This document shows, piece by piece, positions 39,422 to 49,279 of a stretch of 64,000 nt of DNA. The translations under genes and the position numbers were made by a program. Position 1 is the first letter of the stretch, and each line of letters opens with the position of its first letter. Source of the DNA: Muribaculaceae bacterium (GTDB taxonomy: Bacteria > Bacteroidota > Bacteroidia > Bacteroidales > Muribaculaceae); contig JAFLTR010000006.1 in assembly GCA_022509205.1 (NCBI GenBank), positions 1 to 64,000 on the forward strand, in the 5' to 3' direction. Below the pieces are notes generated by a model that was not told the DNA's origin, searched no databases, and saw nothing but the letters and a program-made list of their open reading frames with translations.

Positions 39422-39748
39422 TCAGGTTGTGATATCTCCCTTACAATAAGGACAAATTATATGTTTCTCAAGAAATTTTCCTCGAACTATCTCAAATCGA
39501 TTGCCATTTATTAATTTGTTGGTATTTAAAAAGCACTTTGACGGCTATTCTTTTGTGGACTCAATGGAAGGCTTTAAAATAAATTACTTTTTCAAAATTT
39601 GCCCTTCGCCAAGAAAACTTTCCCAAAGTTTAACCATATCAATCCAGTAAAAATTCCTCCTTGCCGGATCTATATGTTTAGTACGTTTCAACCCAACATA
39701 GAAATTGAATCTATCAATATAAAAGGTTACTCTTTTTGTCTTTTACAT
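39422..39748 (-). pseudogene. Degraded NYN-domain (PIN-like RNase, DUF88/LabA-type) gene
   Basis: Minus-strand conceptual translation: M(*)KTKRVTFYIDRFNFYVGLKRTKHIDPARRNFYWIDMVKLWESFLGEGQILKK(fs)VIYFKA ... LNTNKLINGNRFEIVRGKFLEKHIICPYCKGDITT*. Matches NYN architecture (YIDGFNFYxGL ... YWIDL ... GKFLxKxxxCPxC) with a nonsense codon and frameshifts. Confidence 0.75.
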
Positions 39749-39754
39749 ATCCAA

Positions 39755-39779
39755 TAAAAAAAGCCGCTCGTAAGCGGCC
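39755..39779 (-). terminator. Intrinsic terminator (minus strand)
   Basis: GCCGCT-CGTA-AGCGGC perfect stem (39763-39778) followed on the minus strand by TTTTTTT. Confidence 0.8.
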
Positions 39780-39799
39780 TATTCCCTACAAGAAAGCAG

Positions 39800-39944
39800 G
39801 GCGTTGCTTTTCCTTTTGTAAAGACAAGAATTTTGTAATTTCATCCAAACCTCCTACCACATTTTGATGTCTTCTGCACATGCTTGTTGAATCTGCATAT
39901 TCATAAATAAAGTTAATGAAATTGGTGAAAGAACTATTCCCATC
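39800..39944 (-). pseudogene. Orphan coding-like C-terminal fragment upstream of terminator
   Basis: Minus frame after GH43 stop: DGNSSFTNFINFIYEYADSTSMCRRHQNVVGGLDEITKFLSLQKEKQRPAFL*, directly followed by the intrinsic terminator. Confidence 0.45.
39881..39916. repeat. 36-bp direct repeat, copy 2
   Basis: Identical to 39286-39321. Confidence 0.95.
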
Positions 39945-39953
39945 TCATATAAA

Positions 39954-41630
39954 TCATTGAAGAGCAGAAGTAGCATAGAGTCCGATAGTGGAGCCTGTGA
40001 AACCTCCACGTTGGGATGCTACATACTCTGCTGGAATATTTTCTGCAAGGGTAATCCATTCTTCTCCGCAAGGTCGATAGAGAAAGTCATAGGAGCCTCC
40101 ACGGGATATGATTTTAAGACCAACCGGAGCACAATCTGAGGCTAAGTCTGCTGAGGCAATAATGGTGTCATCTTTGCTATTCCCAAGTTTATACAGTATA
40201 ACTTTGTCATTACAACAGGCAAGGAACAATTGACGTTGTTCGTTTTTCAGAAGTATAAGCCCCGCTGCCAGATCTTCCTGTTTTTTCGGTTCAAGTTCAG
40301 TTTCCACCTCAAAGCAGTGGTGTTGTATGCGTCGGAGAAGACAAGAGGGTGTTTTACCTGATTTTGTGTCTACCGGTGCATATTCGAGAAAAAGACCATC
40401 CCCAACCCTATACCATTGAGCCGGGTCGCCCCATAGTGACATCCATTCCGGTCGAAGTGTGGAATCGGAAAAATCATCGCTCCACTTGAAATTTCCGCTT
40501 TGCAATGATTCCTGTTTATGACTGAGACCGGGCATATTGGATTTAAGAGAAATTGTATCGATGCTCTGTGTGATATAAGGAAAGCTGTCAACACTCCATT
40601 TTACCGGGAGCATGAAGGTCTCGCGTCCAAGATGATCTTCACCTTCATTCCAAGGACGACAACCTAAGAAGAAAGCAAACCACTCCCCGGAGGGAGTCTG
40701 AACGAGGTCGGCATGACCGGTGGATGTGACAGGGCGTTCTCTGTTGGGTTTAAGCAATCGCTGAGTAAGCATCGGATTCCGGCTCCATCTTCTATAGGGT
40801 CCAAAAATATTGTCTGCCTTATAGCAGACTTCAGAATGAGCCCAACCGGTGCCTCCTTCCGCAGCCAAAAGATAATATTTCTCATCTATTTTATAGATAT
40901 GCGGACCTTCATCACGTTCAAGTCGTTCTTCAGGTCCAACGCCTTCTTCTTTAAAGAGCACAGGCTCACCAACTGTACGTCCTTCTTCCGGATTAAACTC
41001 TATTATTGACATAGCACGATGATTACTCCACTTCACGGGGCTTCGTTCATCGCTCTTGTAAACAATGTAAGCCTTCCCGTCATCATCAAAGAAAAACGAC
41101 GGGTCAATACCTTCCACATCCGGCAATAAAACCGGGTCACTCCATTCACCAAGGGGATCAGTTGCCGTGACATAAAAATTTAAGGTCGAGCCGTCTCCGC
41201 CATTCATCACACATGTTGTGATCATGTAATATCTCTGGTTATGAGGATTGTAGCTCAAAGCCGGAGCATAGATTCCTCCCTTATCGATAGAGAGACCTTC
41301 AAGCCAAGGAAGCTGTGAAGACCTCGAGAGAACATTCCCCACATGCTCCCATGACACAAGATCCTCTGAATGATAAAGTGGCACTCCGGGGAAATATCCG
41401 AACGTCGACGTCACAAGCCAATAGTCTTTGCCGACCCTACATATAGCCGGATCAGAAGCCCATCCGCTTATAACCGGATTGAAATAGTCTCCTTCTCCTT
41501 GCAGCGCATTCTCCCGATAATATTTATCTTCACCGACATAATTGAAGTATTTGAATTTCGCCATATTTTTGGCAGAAAACTGCAACATTCCAATTCCCCA
41601 AAAAAGTAGAATCAAAAGATATCTCTTCAT
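39954..41630 (-). CDS. Glycoside hydrolase family 43 protein (xylosidase/arabinofuranosidase-like) with C-terminal beta-sandwich
   Basis: NPVISGWASDPAICRVGKDYWLVTSTFGYFPGVPLYHSEDLVSWEHVGNVL; VEGIDPSFFFDDDGKAYIVY; DEGPHIYKIDEKYYLLAAEGGTGWAHSE. Confidence 0.92.
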   Translation of the reverse strand: MKRYLLILLFWGIGMLQFSAKNMAKFKYFNYVGEDKYYRENALQGEGDYFNPVISGWASDPAICRVGKDYWLVTSTFGYFPGVPLYHSEDLVSWEHVGNVLSRSSQLPWLEGLSIDKGGIYAPALSYNPHNQRYYMITTCVMNGGDGSTLNFYVTATDPLGEWSDPVLLPDVEGIDPSFFFDDDGKAYIVYKSDERSPVKWSNHRAMSIIEFNPEEGRTVGEPVLFKEEGVGPEERLERDEGPHIYKIDEKYYLLAAEGGTGWAHSEVCYKADNIFGPYRRWSRNPMLTQRLLKPNRERPVTSTGHADLVQTPSGEWFAFFLGCRPWNEGEDHLGRETFMLPVKWSVDSFPYITQSIDTISLKSNMPGLSHKQESLQSGNFKWSDDFSDSTLRPEWMSLWGDPAQWYRVGDGLFLEYAPVDTKSGKTPSCLLRRIQHHCFEVETELEPKKQEDLAAGLILLKNEQRQLFLACCNDKVILYKLGNSKDDTIIASADLASDCAPVGLKIISRGGSYDFLYRPCGEEWITLAENIPAEYVASQRGGFTGSTIGLYATSALQ

Positions 41631-41878
41631 TAATCCAAATTTTTATACTTTTAAGATTTAAAATAACAATTTTAAACTACAAGACAAATTTAAGGAATAT
41701 TTTCTAATAGAAACCAATAAGTTTTATATGTCAGAGATGATAGAGTTAACTTCTATAAATGCAGTGACTCATTATCACCCTTTGTGTTTTATATATCTAT
41801 CAATGGTTATAAACAAAGAATAATTTCCGTGCCCCCTCTTTGCGGTTGTCACGGAATTCGGCCTAAATACGAGTATAA

Positions 41879-41916
41879 AAAAATTTCCTGCTCCTAAAAC
41901 GGAACAGGAAATTTTT
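41879..41916. terminator. Intrinsic terminator downstream of PFOR
   Basis: AAAAATTTCCTGCTCC / GGAACAGGAAATTTTT, 15/16 complementary, 22 bp past the PFOR stop. Confidence 0.85.
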
Positions 41917-41937
41917 ATATGTCAGAATAAATATCGC

Positions 41938-44900
41938 TTATTCTTCTTTGCGGAGATCCTTCTCTTTGAGTTCGGGATCCACGCCCCATTGCTGCTGAGC
42001 GAGACGTTTGTAGTTATTGTAGCGCCAGCGTGCATTATCTTCAGCTGCCTTGAAGAGCTCTTCAGCTTCTGCAGGCTGCATTTTGAAGAGGGAAGCGAAA
42101 CGTACCTCACCCTTGAGGTAATCCTGGAATTTGCTCCAGTCCGGTTCCTTACTGTCAAGAGTAAACGGATTTGTGCCGCTCAACTCATTGTCAGGATTGT
42201 AGCGCCAGAGCTGCCAGTAGCCACATTCAACGGCCTTTCTTTCCTCTTCCTGAGCGCGACCCATACCTGCCTTGATACCATGGTTGATACAAGGAGCGTA
42301 TGCAATCACGAGCGACGGACCGTCGTAAGCCTCAGCTTCGCGGAGGGCCTTGAGGGTTTGGGCATTGTCTGCACCCATTGCGATCTGAGCTACATAAACA
42401 TAGCCATAAGTTGTAGCCATCAAACCGAGATCTTTCTTACGGATTCTCTTACCTGCAGCGGCAAACTTGGCGATTGCAGCGATCGGGGTAGACTTGGATG
42501 ACTGGCCACCGGTGTTTGAATAAACCTCTGTGTCAAGCACAAGGATATTCACATTCTTACCGGAAGCGATCACATGGTCGAGACCACCGTAACCTATGTC
42601 ATAGCTTGCGCCGTCACCACCGATGATCCATTGGCTGCGCTTGGTCAGATAATTCTTAAGCTCGATCACTTTCTTGCAAAGATCGCATCCGCAAGCCTCA
42701 GCTTCAGCCACAAACTTCAAGCCGGCCTCACGACTCTTGTCGCCATCTTCCTTGACTTCAAGCCATGCTTTTGCAGCAGCCTTGATGTTGTCGGAACATT
42801 CTGTGCACTTTTCAATCTTGTCGCAGAGATCCTCAAGACGGGCACGCATCTTTTCGTATGCCACATGCATACCGAGACCAAACTCACAGAAGTCTTCAAA
42901 CAGAGAGTTAGCCCAAGCGGGACCATGACCCTTTTCATCCTTGCAGTAAGGAGTGGAAGGCACAGAACCTGAATAGATGGAGCTACATCCTGTGGCATTG
43001 GCCACTATTTCATGATCACCATAGAGTTGAGTAATGAGCTTCACGTAGGGAGTCTCACCGCAACCCGAGCAAGCGCCGGAGAACTCGAAGAGCGGAGTGG
43101 CAAACTGGCTGTTCTTAACATTTGCACGAACATCCACAAGATCTTGTTTGCTCTTCACCTCGTTAACGCAATAGTCCCAATTCTTCTGCTGGCCGAGCTG
43201 GCTTTCCTCATGTTTCATGACAAGAGCTTTCTCACCTTTCTTGCCGGGACATACATCAACGCAGTTGCCGCATCCGAGACAATCGAGCACATCAACTTGC
43301 TGCACGAACTTCATGCCGGCCATAGTCTTGCCGATAGCCGGGATAGTGTGGTCTTCGCCAAACGGAGCTTTTGCCATCTCTTCCGGAGTCAAAACAAATG
43401 GACGGATTGCAGCGTGAGGACAAACATAAGCACACTTGTTACACTGGATACAGTTTTCGGGCAACCATTCAGGCACGAAAGCAGCGACGCCACGTTTTTC
43501 ATATCTTGCAGTCTCCTGCGGCCATGTGCCGTCAGCATTATCCTTGAATGCGGAAACTTTCAGAAGGTCGCCGTCCTGTGCATTGATCGGGAATACTATG
43601 TTACTGATGAACTCAGGCACATTCTTCTTCTCTTCCTCATCATCCGGAAGATTGGCCCATGCCGGATCAACATCAAGCTTCTTGTATTCGTTACCACGAT
43701 CTACAGCAGCGTAGTTCATGTTTACAATGTTTTCACCCTTCTTACCGTAACTCTTAACGATGAATTTCTTCATCTGCTCTACAGCAAGGTCTACCGGGAT
43801 CACCTCGGTGATGCGGAAGAACGCACTTTGGAGGATAGTGTTGGTGCGGTTGCCAAGACCGATTTCTTGAGCGATCTTGGAAGCATCCATATAGTAGACG
43901 GTGATATTGTTCTTGGCGAAAAGTTTCTTCACCTTGTTGGGAAGATTCTTGGCAAGCTCCTCACCTTCCCAGATAGTGTTGAGAAGGAAGGTACCGTTTG
44001 GTTGCAAACCGCGGCAAACATCATACATCTTGAGATAAGCCTGTACATGGCAAGCCACGAAATTAGGTGTATTCACAAGATAAGTGCTGCGAATGGGTTC
44101 GTCTCCGAAACGGAGGTGGGAACATGTGAAACCGCCCGACTTCTTGGAGTCATAGGCAAAATAAGCCTGGCAATATTTATCTGTATTGTCACCGATGATC
44201 TTAACAGAGTTCTTGTTGGCTCCTACAGTACCGTCAGCACCCAGACCATAGAATTTAGCCTGGAACATGCCTTTGCCGCCAAGGTTGATTTCCGGAAGAA
44301 GCGGAAGTGAAAGATAAGTCACGTCGTCTTCGATTCCGATAGTGAAGTTATCTTTCGGTTCGGGAAGATTAAGATTGTCGAAAACAGAAACGATCTGTGC
44401 CGGAGTAGTATCTTTAGAAGCCAGACCATAGCGACCGCCTACGATCAAAGGAGCATTTTCAACACCGAAATAGCAGTCTTTTACATCGAGACAAAGCGGC
44501 TCGTTGCTTGCGCCCGGTTCTTTGGTCCTGTCAAGCACAGCGATTCTCTTGGCTGTCTTAGGCACAGCGGCGAGGAAATGCTTTGCTGAGAAAGGACGAT
44601 AAAGATGAACGCTTACAAGACCTACTTTCTCACCCTTGGCGCGGAGATAGTCGATAGTTTCGCGGATACATTCAGTCACGGAACCCATGGCGATGATAAC
44701 TCTTTCAGCCTCGGGGTCTCCGTAATAATCAAAGAGACCATAATTACGGCCCGTGATCTTAGAAACCTCCTTCATATAATCTTCCACAATCTGGGGCACT
44801 GCCAGATAGTAAGGATTGCTGGCCTCACGGTGCTGGAAGAACACGTCGCCGTTTTCAGCCATACCTCTTGCCACGGGAGCTTCCGGGTTAAGGGCACGGT

Positions 44901-45519
44901 TGCGGAAATCAGCAAGAGCTTTCTGGTCGATCAGCGGAGCAAGGTCATCCTGGTCGATAGCCTCGATCTTCTGGATCTCATGGCTTGTGCGGAAACCGTC
45001 GAAGAAATTGAGGAAAGGCACTCGGCTCTTGATAGTGGAAAGGTGAGCCACTGCTGCAAGATCCATCACCTCCTGCACGCTACCTTCGCAAAGCATTGCG
45101 AAACCGGTCTGACGAGTAGACATCACATCCTGATGGTCGCCGAAAATACTCAAGGCGTGAGAAGCCAATGTACGGGCCGAAACATGGAAAACGCAGGGAA
45201 GAAGCTCGCCTGCTATCTTATACATGTTAGGAATCATCAGAAGAAGACCCTGGGATGCAGTGAAAGTAGTGGTCAGGGCACCTGCCTGAAGAGAACCGTG
45301 GACAGCGCCGGCTGCGCCGCCTTCACTCTGCATTTCTTGCACTGTGACTGTTTCACCAAAAATGTTCTTCCTGCCGGCAGCAGCCCAATCGTCGACATAT
45401 TCAGCCATGGTGGATGACGGAGTGATCGGATAGATGGCCGCAACCTCCGTGAATGCATAGCTGATATGCGCAGCTGCCTGGTTGCCATCGCAAGTCAGGA
45501 ATTGCTTTGCTTTGCTCAT
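41938..45519 (-). CDS. nifJ: Pyruvate:ferredoxin (flavodoxin) oxidoreductase
   Basis: 1193 aa; YPITPSSTMAEYVDDWAAAGRKNIFGETVTVQEMQSEGGAAGAVHGSLQAGALTTTFTASQGL; two CxxCxxCxxxCP 4Fe-4S motifs; GDGASYDIGYGGLDHV. Confidence 0.98.
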   Translation of the reverse strand: MSKAKQFLTCDGNQAAAHISYAFTEVAAIYPITPSSTMAEYVDDWAAAGRKNIFGETVTVQEMQSEGGAAGAVHGSLQAGALTTTFTASQGLLLMIPNMYKIAGELLPCVFHVSARTLASHALSIFGDHQDVMSTRQTGFAMLCEGSVQEVMDLAAVAHLSTIKSRVPFLNFFDGFRTSHEIQKIEAIDQDDLAPLIDQKALADFRNRALNPEAPVARGMAENGDVFFQHREASNPYYLAVPQIVEDYMKEVSKITGRNYGLFDYYGDPEAERVIIAMGSVTECIRETIDYLRAKGEKVGLVSVHLYRPFSAKHFLAAVPKTAKRIAVLDRTKEPGASNEPLCLDVKDCYFGVENAPLIVGGRYGLASKDTTPAQIVSVFDNLNLPEPKDNFTIGIEDDVTYLSLPLLPEINLGGKGMFQAKFYGLGADGTVGANKNSVKIIGDNTDKYCQAYFAYDSKKSGGFTCSHLRFGDEPIRSTYLVNTPNFVACHVQAYLKMYDVCRGLQPNGTFLLNTIWEGEELAKNLPNKVKKLFAKNNITVYYMDASKIAQEIGLGNRTNTILQSAFFRITEVIPVDLAVEQMKKFIVKSYGKKGENIVNMNYAAVDRGNEYKKLDVDPAWANLPDDEEEKKNVPEFISNIVFPINAQDGDLLKVSAFKDNADGTWPQETARYEKRGVAAFVPEWLPENCIQCNKCAYVCPHAAIRPFVLTPEEMAKAPFGEDHTIPAIGKTMAGMKFVQQVDVLDCLGCGNCVDVCPGKKGEKALVMKHEESQLGQQKNWDYCVNEVKSKQDLVDVRANVKNSQFATPLFEFSGACSGCGETPYVKLITQLYGDHEIVANATGCSSIYSGSVPSTPYCKDEKGHGPAWANSLFEDFCEFGLGMHVAYEKMRARLEDLCDKIEKCTECSDNIKAAAKAWLEVKEDGDKSREAGLKFVAEAEACGCDLCKKVIELKNYLTKRSQWIIGGDGASYDIGYGGLDHVIASGKNVNILVLDTEVYSNTGGQSSKSTPIAAIAKFAAAGKRIRKKDLGLMATTYGYVYVAQIAMGADNAQTLKALREAEAYDGPSLVIAYAPCINHGIKAGMGRAQEEERKAVECGYWQLWRYNPDNELSGTNPFTLDSKEPDWSKFQDYLKGEVRFASLFKMQPAEAEELFKAAEDNARWRYNNYKRLAQQQWGVDPELKEKDLRKEE

Positions 45520-45663
45520 AGTTAGTTGAAGTTTATTTTTAAGTTATTTAGATATGTCTGATTTTCTGCTATCTGTCTTCCTTTTTAATGCTCCCTGAAA
45601 CACGTATCTGACTATTTGATGATACTGAAAATAAAATTCGGGAACATAATATACGCAATTTCT

Positions 45664-45672
45664 GCAAAGATA
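45664..45672 (-). promoter_or_regulatory. Candidate -7 element TATCTTTGC for nifJ
   Basis: Minus-strand TATCTTTGC matches TAnnTTTG consensus, about 145 bp upstream of the PFOR start. Confidence 0.5.
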
Positions 45673-45769
45673 TAAAAAATCATTTATTTAAACCCATAGA
45701 AAATTTATATTTTTCGTGTGTTTATGTTTTATAACAATTTATAACACTCGGGGCATCCCCGAAAAGGGG

Positions 45770-47107
45770 TTAAGAAAGAGGACGGATACGACGTTTCTCC
45801 CCTTTCAATTTTCTCCCTTCGGCAGCATTGAGCAACGGCGCCACGGCTCCTTCTCTCACAGCCGCGAGGGAATAATGGTCGAAGACATCTATCTTCCCGA
45901 TTTCTGAGGGCGCCACCCCACACTCTTTCACGAAAAAGCCAAGTATATCCCCCTTTGAGAGTTTCTCACGTTTTCCTCCGGAAATATATAGAGTCATGAA
46001 TTTCTGTGACAGGTCAGCCTCCCTTTTTCCGTCAAGCTGCAGGGATCCGTCAGGAGATACAAATTCTTTCAGCTCCTCGTCAGGACCCAGAAGCAGGTAT
46101 ATGTCTCCATCCTTATCTACTCTGGCAGTGCGGCCGTTTCTATGGGTATAGGATTCCGGTGTGAGCGGCTGATGATAATGCACCACCGATTTCACCTTTT
46201 CAATATCCAGCCCCCTAGCTGCCAGGTCGGTGGCCACAAGGATCGGTCGCGAACCGTTGTTGAAAAGGGCCACAGCTGTCTCCCTGTCTTTCTGATCAAG
46301 GGCTCCATGGTAGAGAACTGCCGCTACTTTCTTCTTCCTTAAAAATTCATAGACCCTTTCGGCACTTTCCCGGTGATTGAGAAAAATAATAGTTTTTTCC
46401 AAGGTTTCTTTCCCATCGTTGATGTTATGAAGAAGCGTCAGAAGGCTCTCGAGCTTATCATTGCTGTCGGCTGCCACCGTTCTCACATTCATCCTCCCCC
46501 TCACTTCCTCCGAATTTGACGAATAATCTATTGTAACCGGATTATCAAGCTTCAGGAATTCAGGCAATGTATCGGCTCTTGTGGCTGAAGTCAGAATAAT
46601 GCGGCTCACGTTTTTCATACGTTTCATGAGTTTCTCCATCTCCTCCTCAAAACCGAGTTCGAGAGTCTTGTCAAACTCATCGAGCACCAACATCCTGACC
46701 GGAAGCAATTCTAGATTTTTTCTCACGGAATGATCCAGCAGTCGACCCGGAGTCGCCACTACAATATCCGGCACCACCTTAAGGCTATTGACCTCATCCT
46801 CCACCTTATGCCCTCCATAGAGGGCTACGACCCGGAAAAGTTTTCCCGCCTCACGCATTACGGAGGCTATCTGAATCACGAGTTCTCTTGACGGGGCTAT
46901 GACCACACACTGGATCCTACCTGTGGAGGGTTTCATAAGTTTCAAAACCGGCAAAGTAAAAGCCAGGGTCTTCCCGCTCCCGGTAGGCGACAGAAGAATA
47001 ATGTCGCGGCTCTCTGATGATTTTGCAAGCATCTCCCTCTGTATGTCGTTCAGAGTCTCAATCCCGAGTCGGGTCTTGATTCCTTCAAGTATTTCTTTTT
47101 CTTTCAT
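45770..47107 (-). CDS. DEAD-box RNA helicase, DbpA-like
   Basis: LLSPTGSGKTLAFTLP, VLDEFDKTLELGF (DEFD variant of DEAD), ILTSATR, HRNGRTAR; C-terminal DbpA RNA-binding-like domain. Confidence 0.88.
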   Translation of the reverse strand: MKEKEILEGIKTRLGIETLNDIQREMLAKSSESRDIILLSPTGSGKTLAFTLPVLKLMKPSTGRIQCVVIAPSRELVIQIASVMREAGKLFRVVALYGGHKVEDEVNSLKVVPDIVVATPGRLLDHSVRKNLELLPVRMLVLDEFDKTLELGFEEEMEKLMKRMKNVSRIILTSATRADTLPEFLKLDNPVTIDYSSNSEEVRGRMNVRTVAADSNDKLESLLTLLHNINDGKETLEKTIIFLNHRESAERVYEFLRKKKVAAVLYHGALDQKDRETAVALFNNGSRPILVATDLAARGLDIEKVKSVVHYHQPLTPESYTHRNGRTARVDKDGDIYLLLGPDEELKEFVSPDGSLQLDGKREADLSQKFMTLYISGGKREKLSKGDILGFFVKECGVAPSEIGKIDVFDHYSLAAVREGAVAPLLNAAEGRKLKGEKRRIRPLS

Positions 47108-47122
47108 GGCATTTCTATGTTT

Positions 47123-49279
47123 TTAAGATATCAGCGACCAATCCACTTCTCTGGCAAATCTTAGTTTGAGTTCATGGCGGGTCATAGTGATATCTGGATC
47201 GTTTAAGGCTATGGGACTATTAATTTTTTCATTTGGCGAAGGAGCTGCTCCCGGAGAAAGCAATGGTTGGGTGCCTCCCAGCACAACCAGCGCTGCTTCA
47301 CGGGCTCGCGTAAGAATCTGCCCATCTTTGGCAAGATTCGCCACACGGAGGTTAAAGGGCATGCCACTTTGAAGCGTACCTTCCATATCACCGGGCCCTC
47401 GCATTTTCATATCTGCCTCGGAGATGAGGAAACCATCTGTAGTTTCCGCCATTATGGAGAGGCGCTTCTTGGTTTCTGCTCCTGAGGTCTGTTTCCCCAT
47501 CAGGATGCAGTAGCTCTGTTCTGCTCCACGTCCTACTCTACCTCTCAGCTGATGGAGCTGGGAGAGACCAAAACGTTCGGCATTCTCAATCACCATCACT
47601 GTGGCGTTAGGCACATTGACTCCCACCTCTATTACTGTGGTGGCCACCATTATTCTTGCTTCTCCACTTACAAAAAGACTCATCTGACGGTCTTTTTCCT
47701 CGGGTTTCATCTGCCCATGCACATAACATACCGGCACCCCGACAAATGTGTCGCATGTGCGCTGATATCCCAGTTCGAGGCTCTTCAGGTCGGTTTTTTC
47801 ACTATCCTTGATAAGCGGATAGACAATATATACCTGTCGGCCTCTTTTCAGCTGACTGAAAATCAGATTATCCACCTCCACTCTATTGCTATCCCACCTA
47901 ACCATCGTATTGATAGGAGTCCTGCCCGGAGGCAACTCGTCAATAACGGAAACATCCAGGTCGCCATATACGGTCATTGCTAATGTGCGTGGTATCGGCG
48001 TGGCAGTCATAACTAGTACATGTGGAGCAATTTCCCCTTTATTCCACATTCTTGCCCTTTGAGCCACCCCAAAACGATGCTGCTCATCGATCACGACAAC
48101 TCCCAATTTCTGAAACTGCACTTTATCCTCAAGCAAAGCGTGGGTGCCTATAAGGAGATTCAGTCTTCCATCAAGCAGCGACTCATGGATCTCCCTGCGT
48201 GCTTTTTGACGGGTGCTACCCGTCAGAAGGGCAACTTTAAGGCCGATCTGTGTTCCCCATTTACTTATGGTTTCATAATGTTGCGTGGCCAAGATTTCAG
48301 TGGGAGCCATAATCGAAGCCTGGAATCCATTGTCGACAGCCATGAGGGCAGTCAGGAAAGCCACCATGGTTTTCCCGGAACCTACATCTCCCTGAAGCAG
48401 ACGGTTCATCTGACGACCGGTCTTCATATCGGCCCATATTTCTTTTAAAACGCGTTGCTGGGCTCCTGTAAGAGCAAAGGGGAGAAACTTCTGATAAAAG
48501 CCGTTGAAATATTCACCGATACGGGTGAGAGTGTGGCCCTTAATTCGGGCTCCCCTCTCCATGGAAAATCGTAGAATATTAAGCTCCACATAATAAAGTT
48601 CCTCAAACTTGAATCTCTCGATGGCTTTCTGAAGAAGTTCGGGAGATTTGGGGAAATGCATATTGATCATAGCCTCCCGTAATGGCATTAGATGATATCG
48701 GGCAATAATCTCTTGGGGCAAGGTCTCAGGGATTTTTGTAAAACCGGGCAACTTCATTACCTCTTCCACCATCCTACGGATCGTAATGACACTGAACCCT
48801 TTCTTTCTCATCGGCTCAGTGATGGTGTAGACGCCCCTGAATCCGGTCGGAGGCTTCTCCGGATTATAGGCTTCCACTTCCGGATGTATCATGGAATAAG
48901 CATGGTGGTAAAGCTGCGGTTTCCCGAAGATCACATATTCAGTGGAAGTGTTATAGGCTGAGGAGAAGTATTTCAGATTGTTAAACCAGACGGTTTCCAT
49001 CAATTTCTTGCCGTCGGAAAAAAGTCCTACAAGGCGTTTCCTAGCTCCTTCCCCTTCTTGGGAGAAACTGATAAACCGGCCCCTGATCTGGAGGGCCGGG
49101 AGATCCTCGCCATGTAGATCGCCAATTGAATAAAACCGGCTTCGGTCGATATGACGGAAAGGGAAATAGTAAAGGAGGTCGCGAAAATTCGCGACCCCGA
49201 TTTCTTTCGTTAGGGTCTTGGCTCGAGCCTCCCCCACCCCTTTGAGGTATTTTATCTCCGTATCGAAAAATTCAGCCAT
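47123..49279 (-). CDS. recG: ATP-dependent DNA helicase RecG
   Basis: RLLQGDVGSGKTMVAFLTALMAVDNGFQASIMAPTEILATQHY; VVIDEQHRFGV; VMTATPIPRTLAMTVYGDLDVSVIDELPPGRTPI. Confidence 0.97.
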   Translation of the reverse strand: MAEFFDTEIKYLKGVGEARAKTLTKEIGVANFRDLLYYFPFRHIDRSRFYSIGDLHGEDLPALQIRGRFISFSQEGEGARKRLVGLFSDGKKLMETVWFNNLKYFSSAYNTSTEYVIFGKPQLYHHAYSMIHPEVEAYNPEKPPTGFRGVYTITEPMRKKGFSVITIRRMVEEVMKLPGFTKIPETLPQEIIARYHLMPLREAMINMHFPKSPELLQKAIERFKFEELYYVELNILRFSMERGARIKGHTLTRIGEYFNGFYQKFLPFALTGAQQRVLKEIWADMKTGRQMNRLLQGDVGSGKTMVAFLTALMAVDNGFQASIMAPTEILATQHYETISKWGTQIGLKVALLTGSTRQKARREIHESLLDGRLNLLIGTHALLEDKVQFQKLGVVVIDEQHRFGVAQRARMWNKGEIAPHVLVMTATPIPRTLAMTVYGDLDVSVIDELPPGRTPINTMVRWDSNRVEVDNLIFSQLKRGRQVYIVYPLIKDSEKTDLKSLELGYQRTCDTFVGVPVCYVHGQMKPEEKDRQMSLFVSGEARIMVATTVIEVGVNVPNATVMVIENAERFGLSQLHQLRGRVGRGAEQSYCILMGKQTSGAETKKRLSIMAETTDGFLISEADMKMRGPGDMEGTLQSGMPFNLRVANLAKDGQILTRAREAALVVLGGTQPLLSPGAAPSPNEKINSPIALNDPDITMTRHELKLRFAREVDWSLIS

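Noticed and set aside
39286-39916. Two-unit CRISPR from the 36-bp repeat
   Set aside because: The 559-bp gap contains coding debris rather than a spacer, and the repeat reads as a peptide tail; no third copy.
43012-44310. 432-aa plus-strand ORF inside PFOR
   Set aside because: Antisense shadow of nifJ with no recognisable domain; PFOR on the other strand is unambiguous.
44605-45417. 270-aa plus-strand ORF
   Set aside because: Also antisense to PFOR; composition follows the codon pattern of the real gene.
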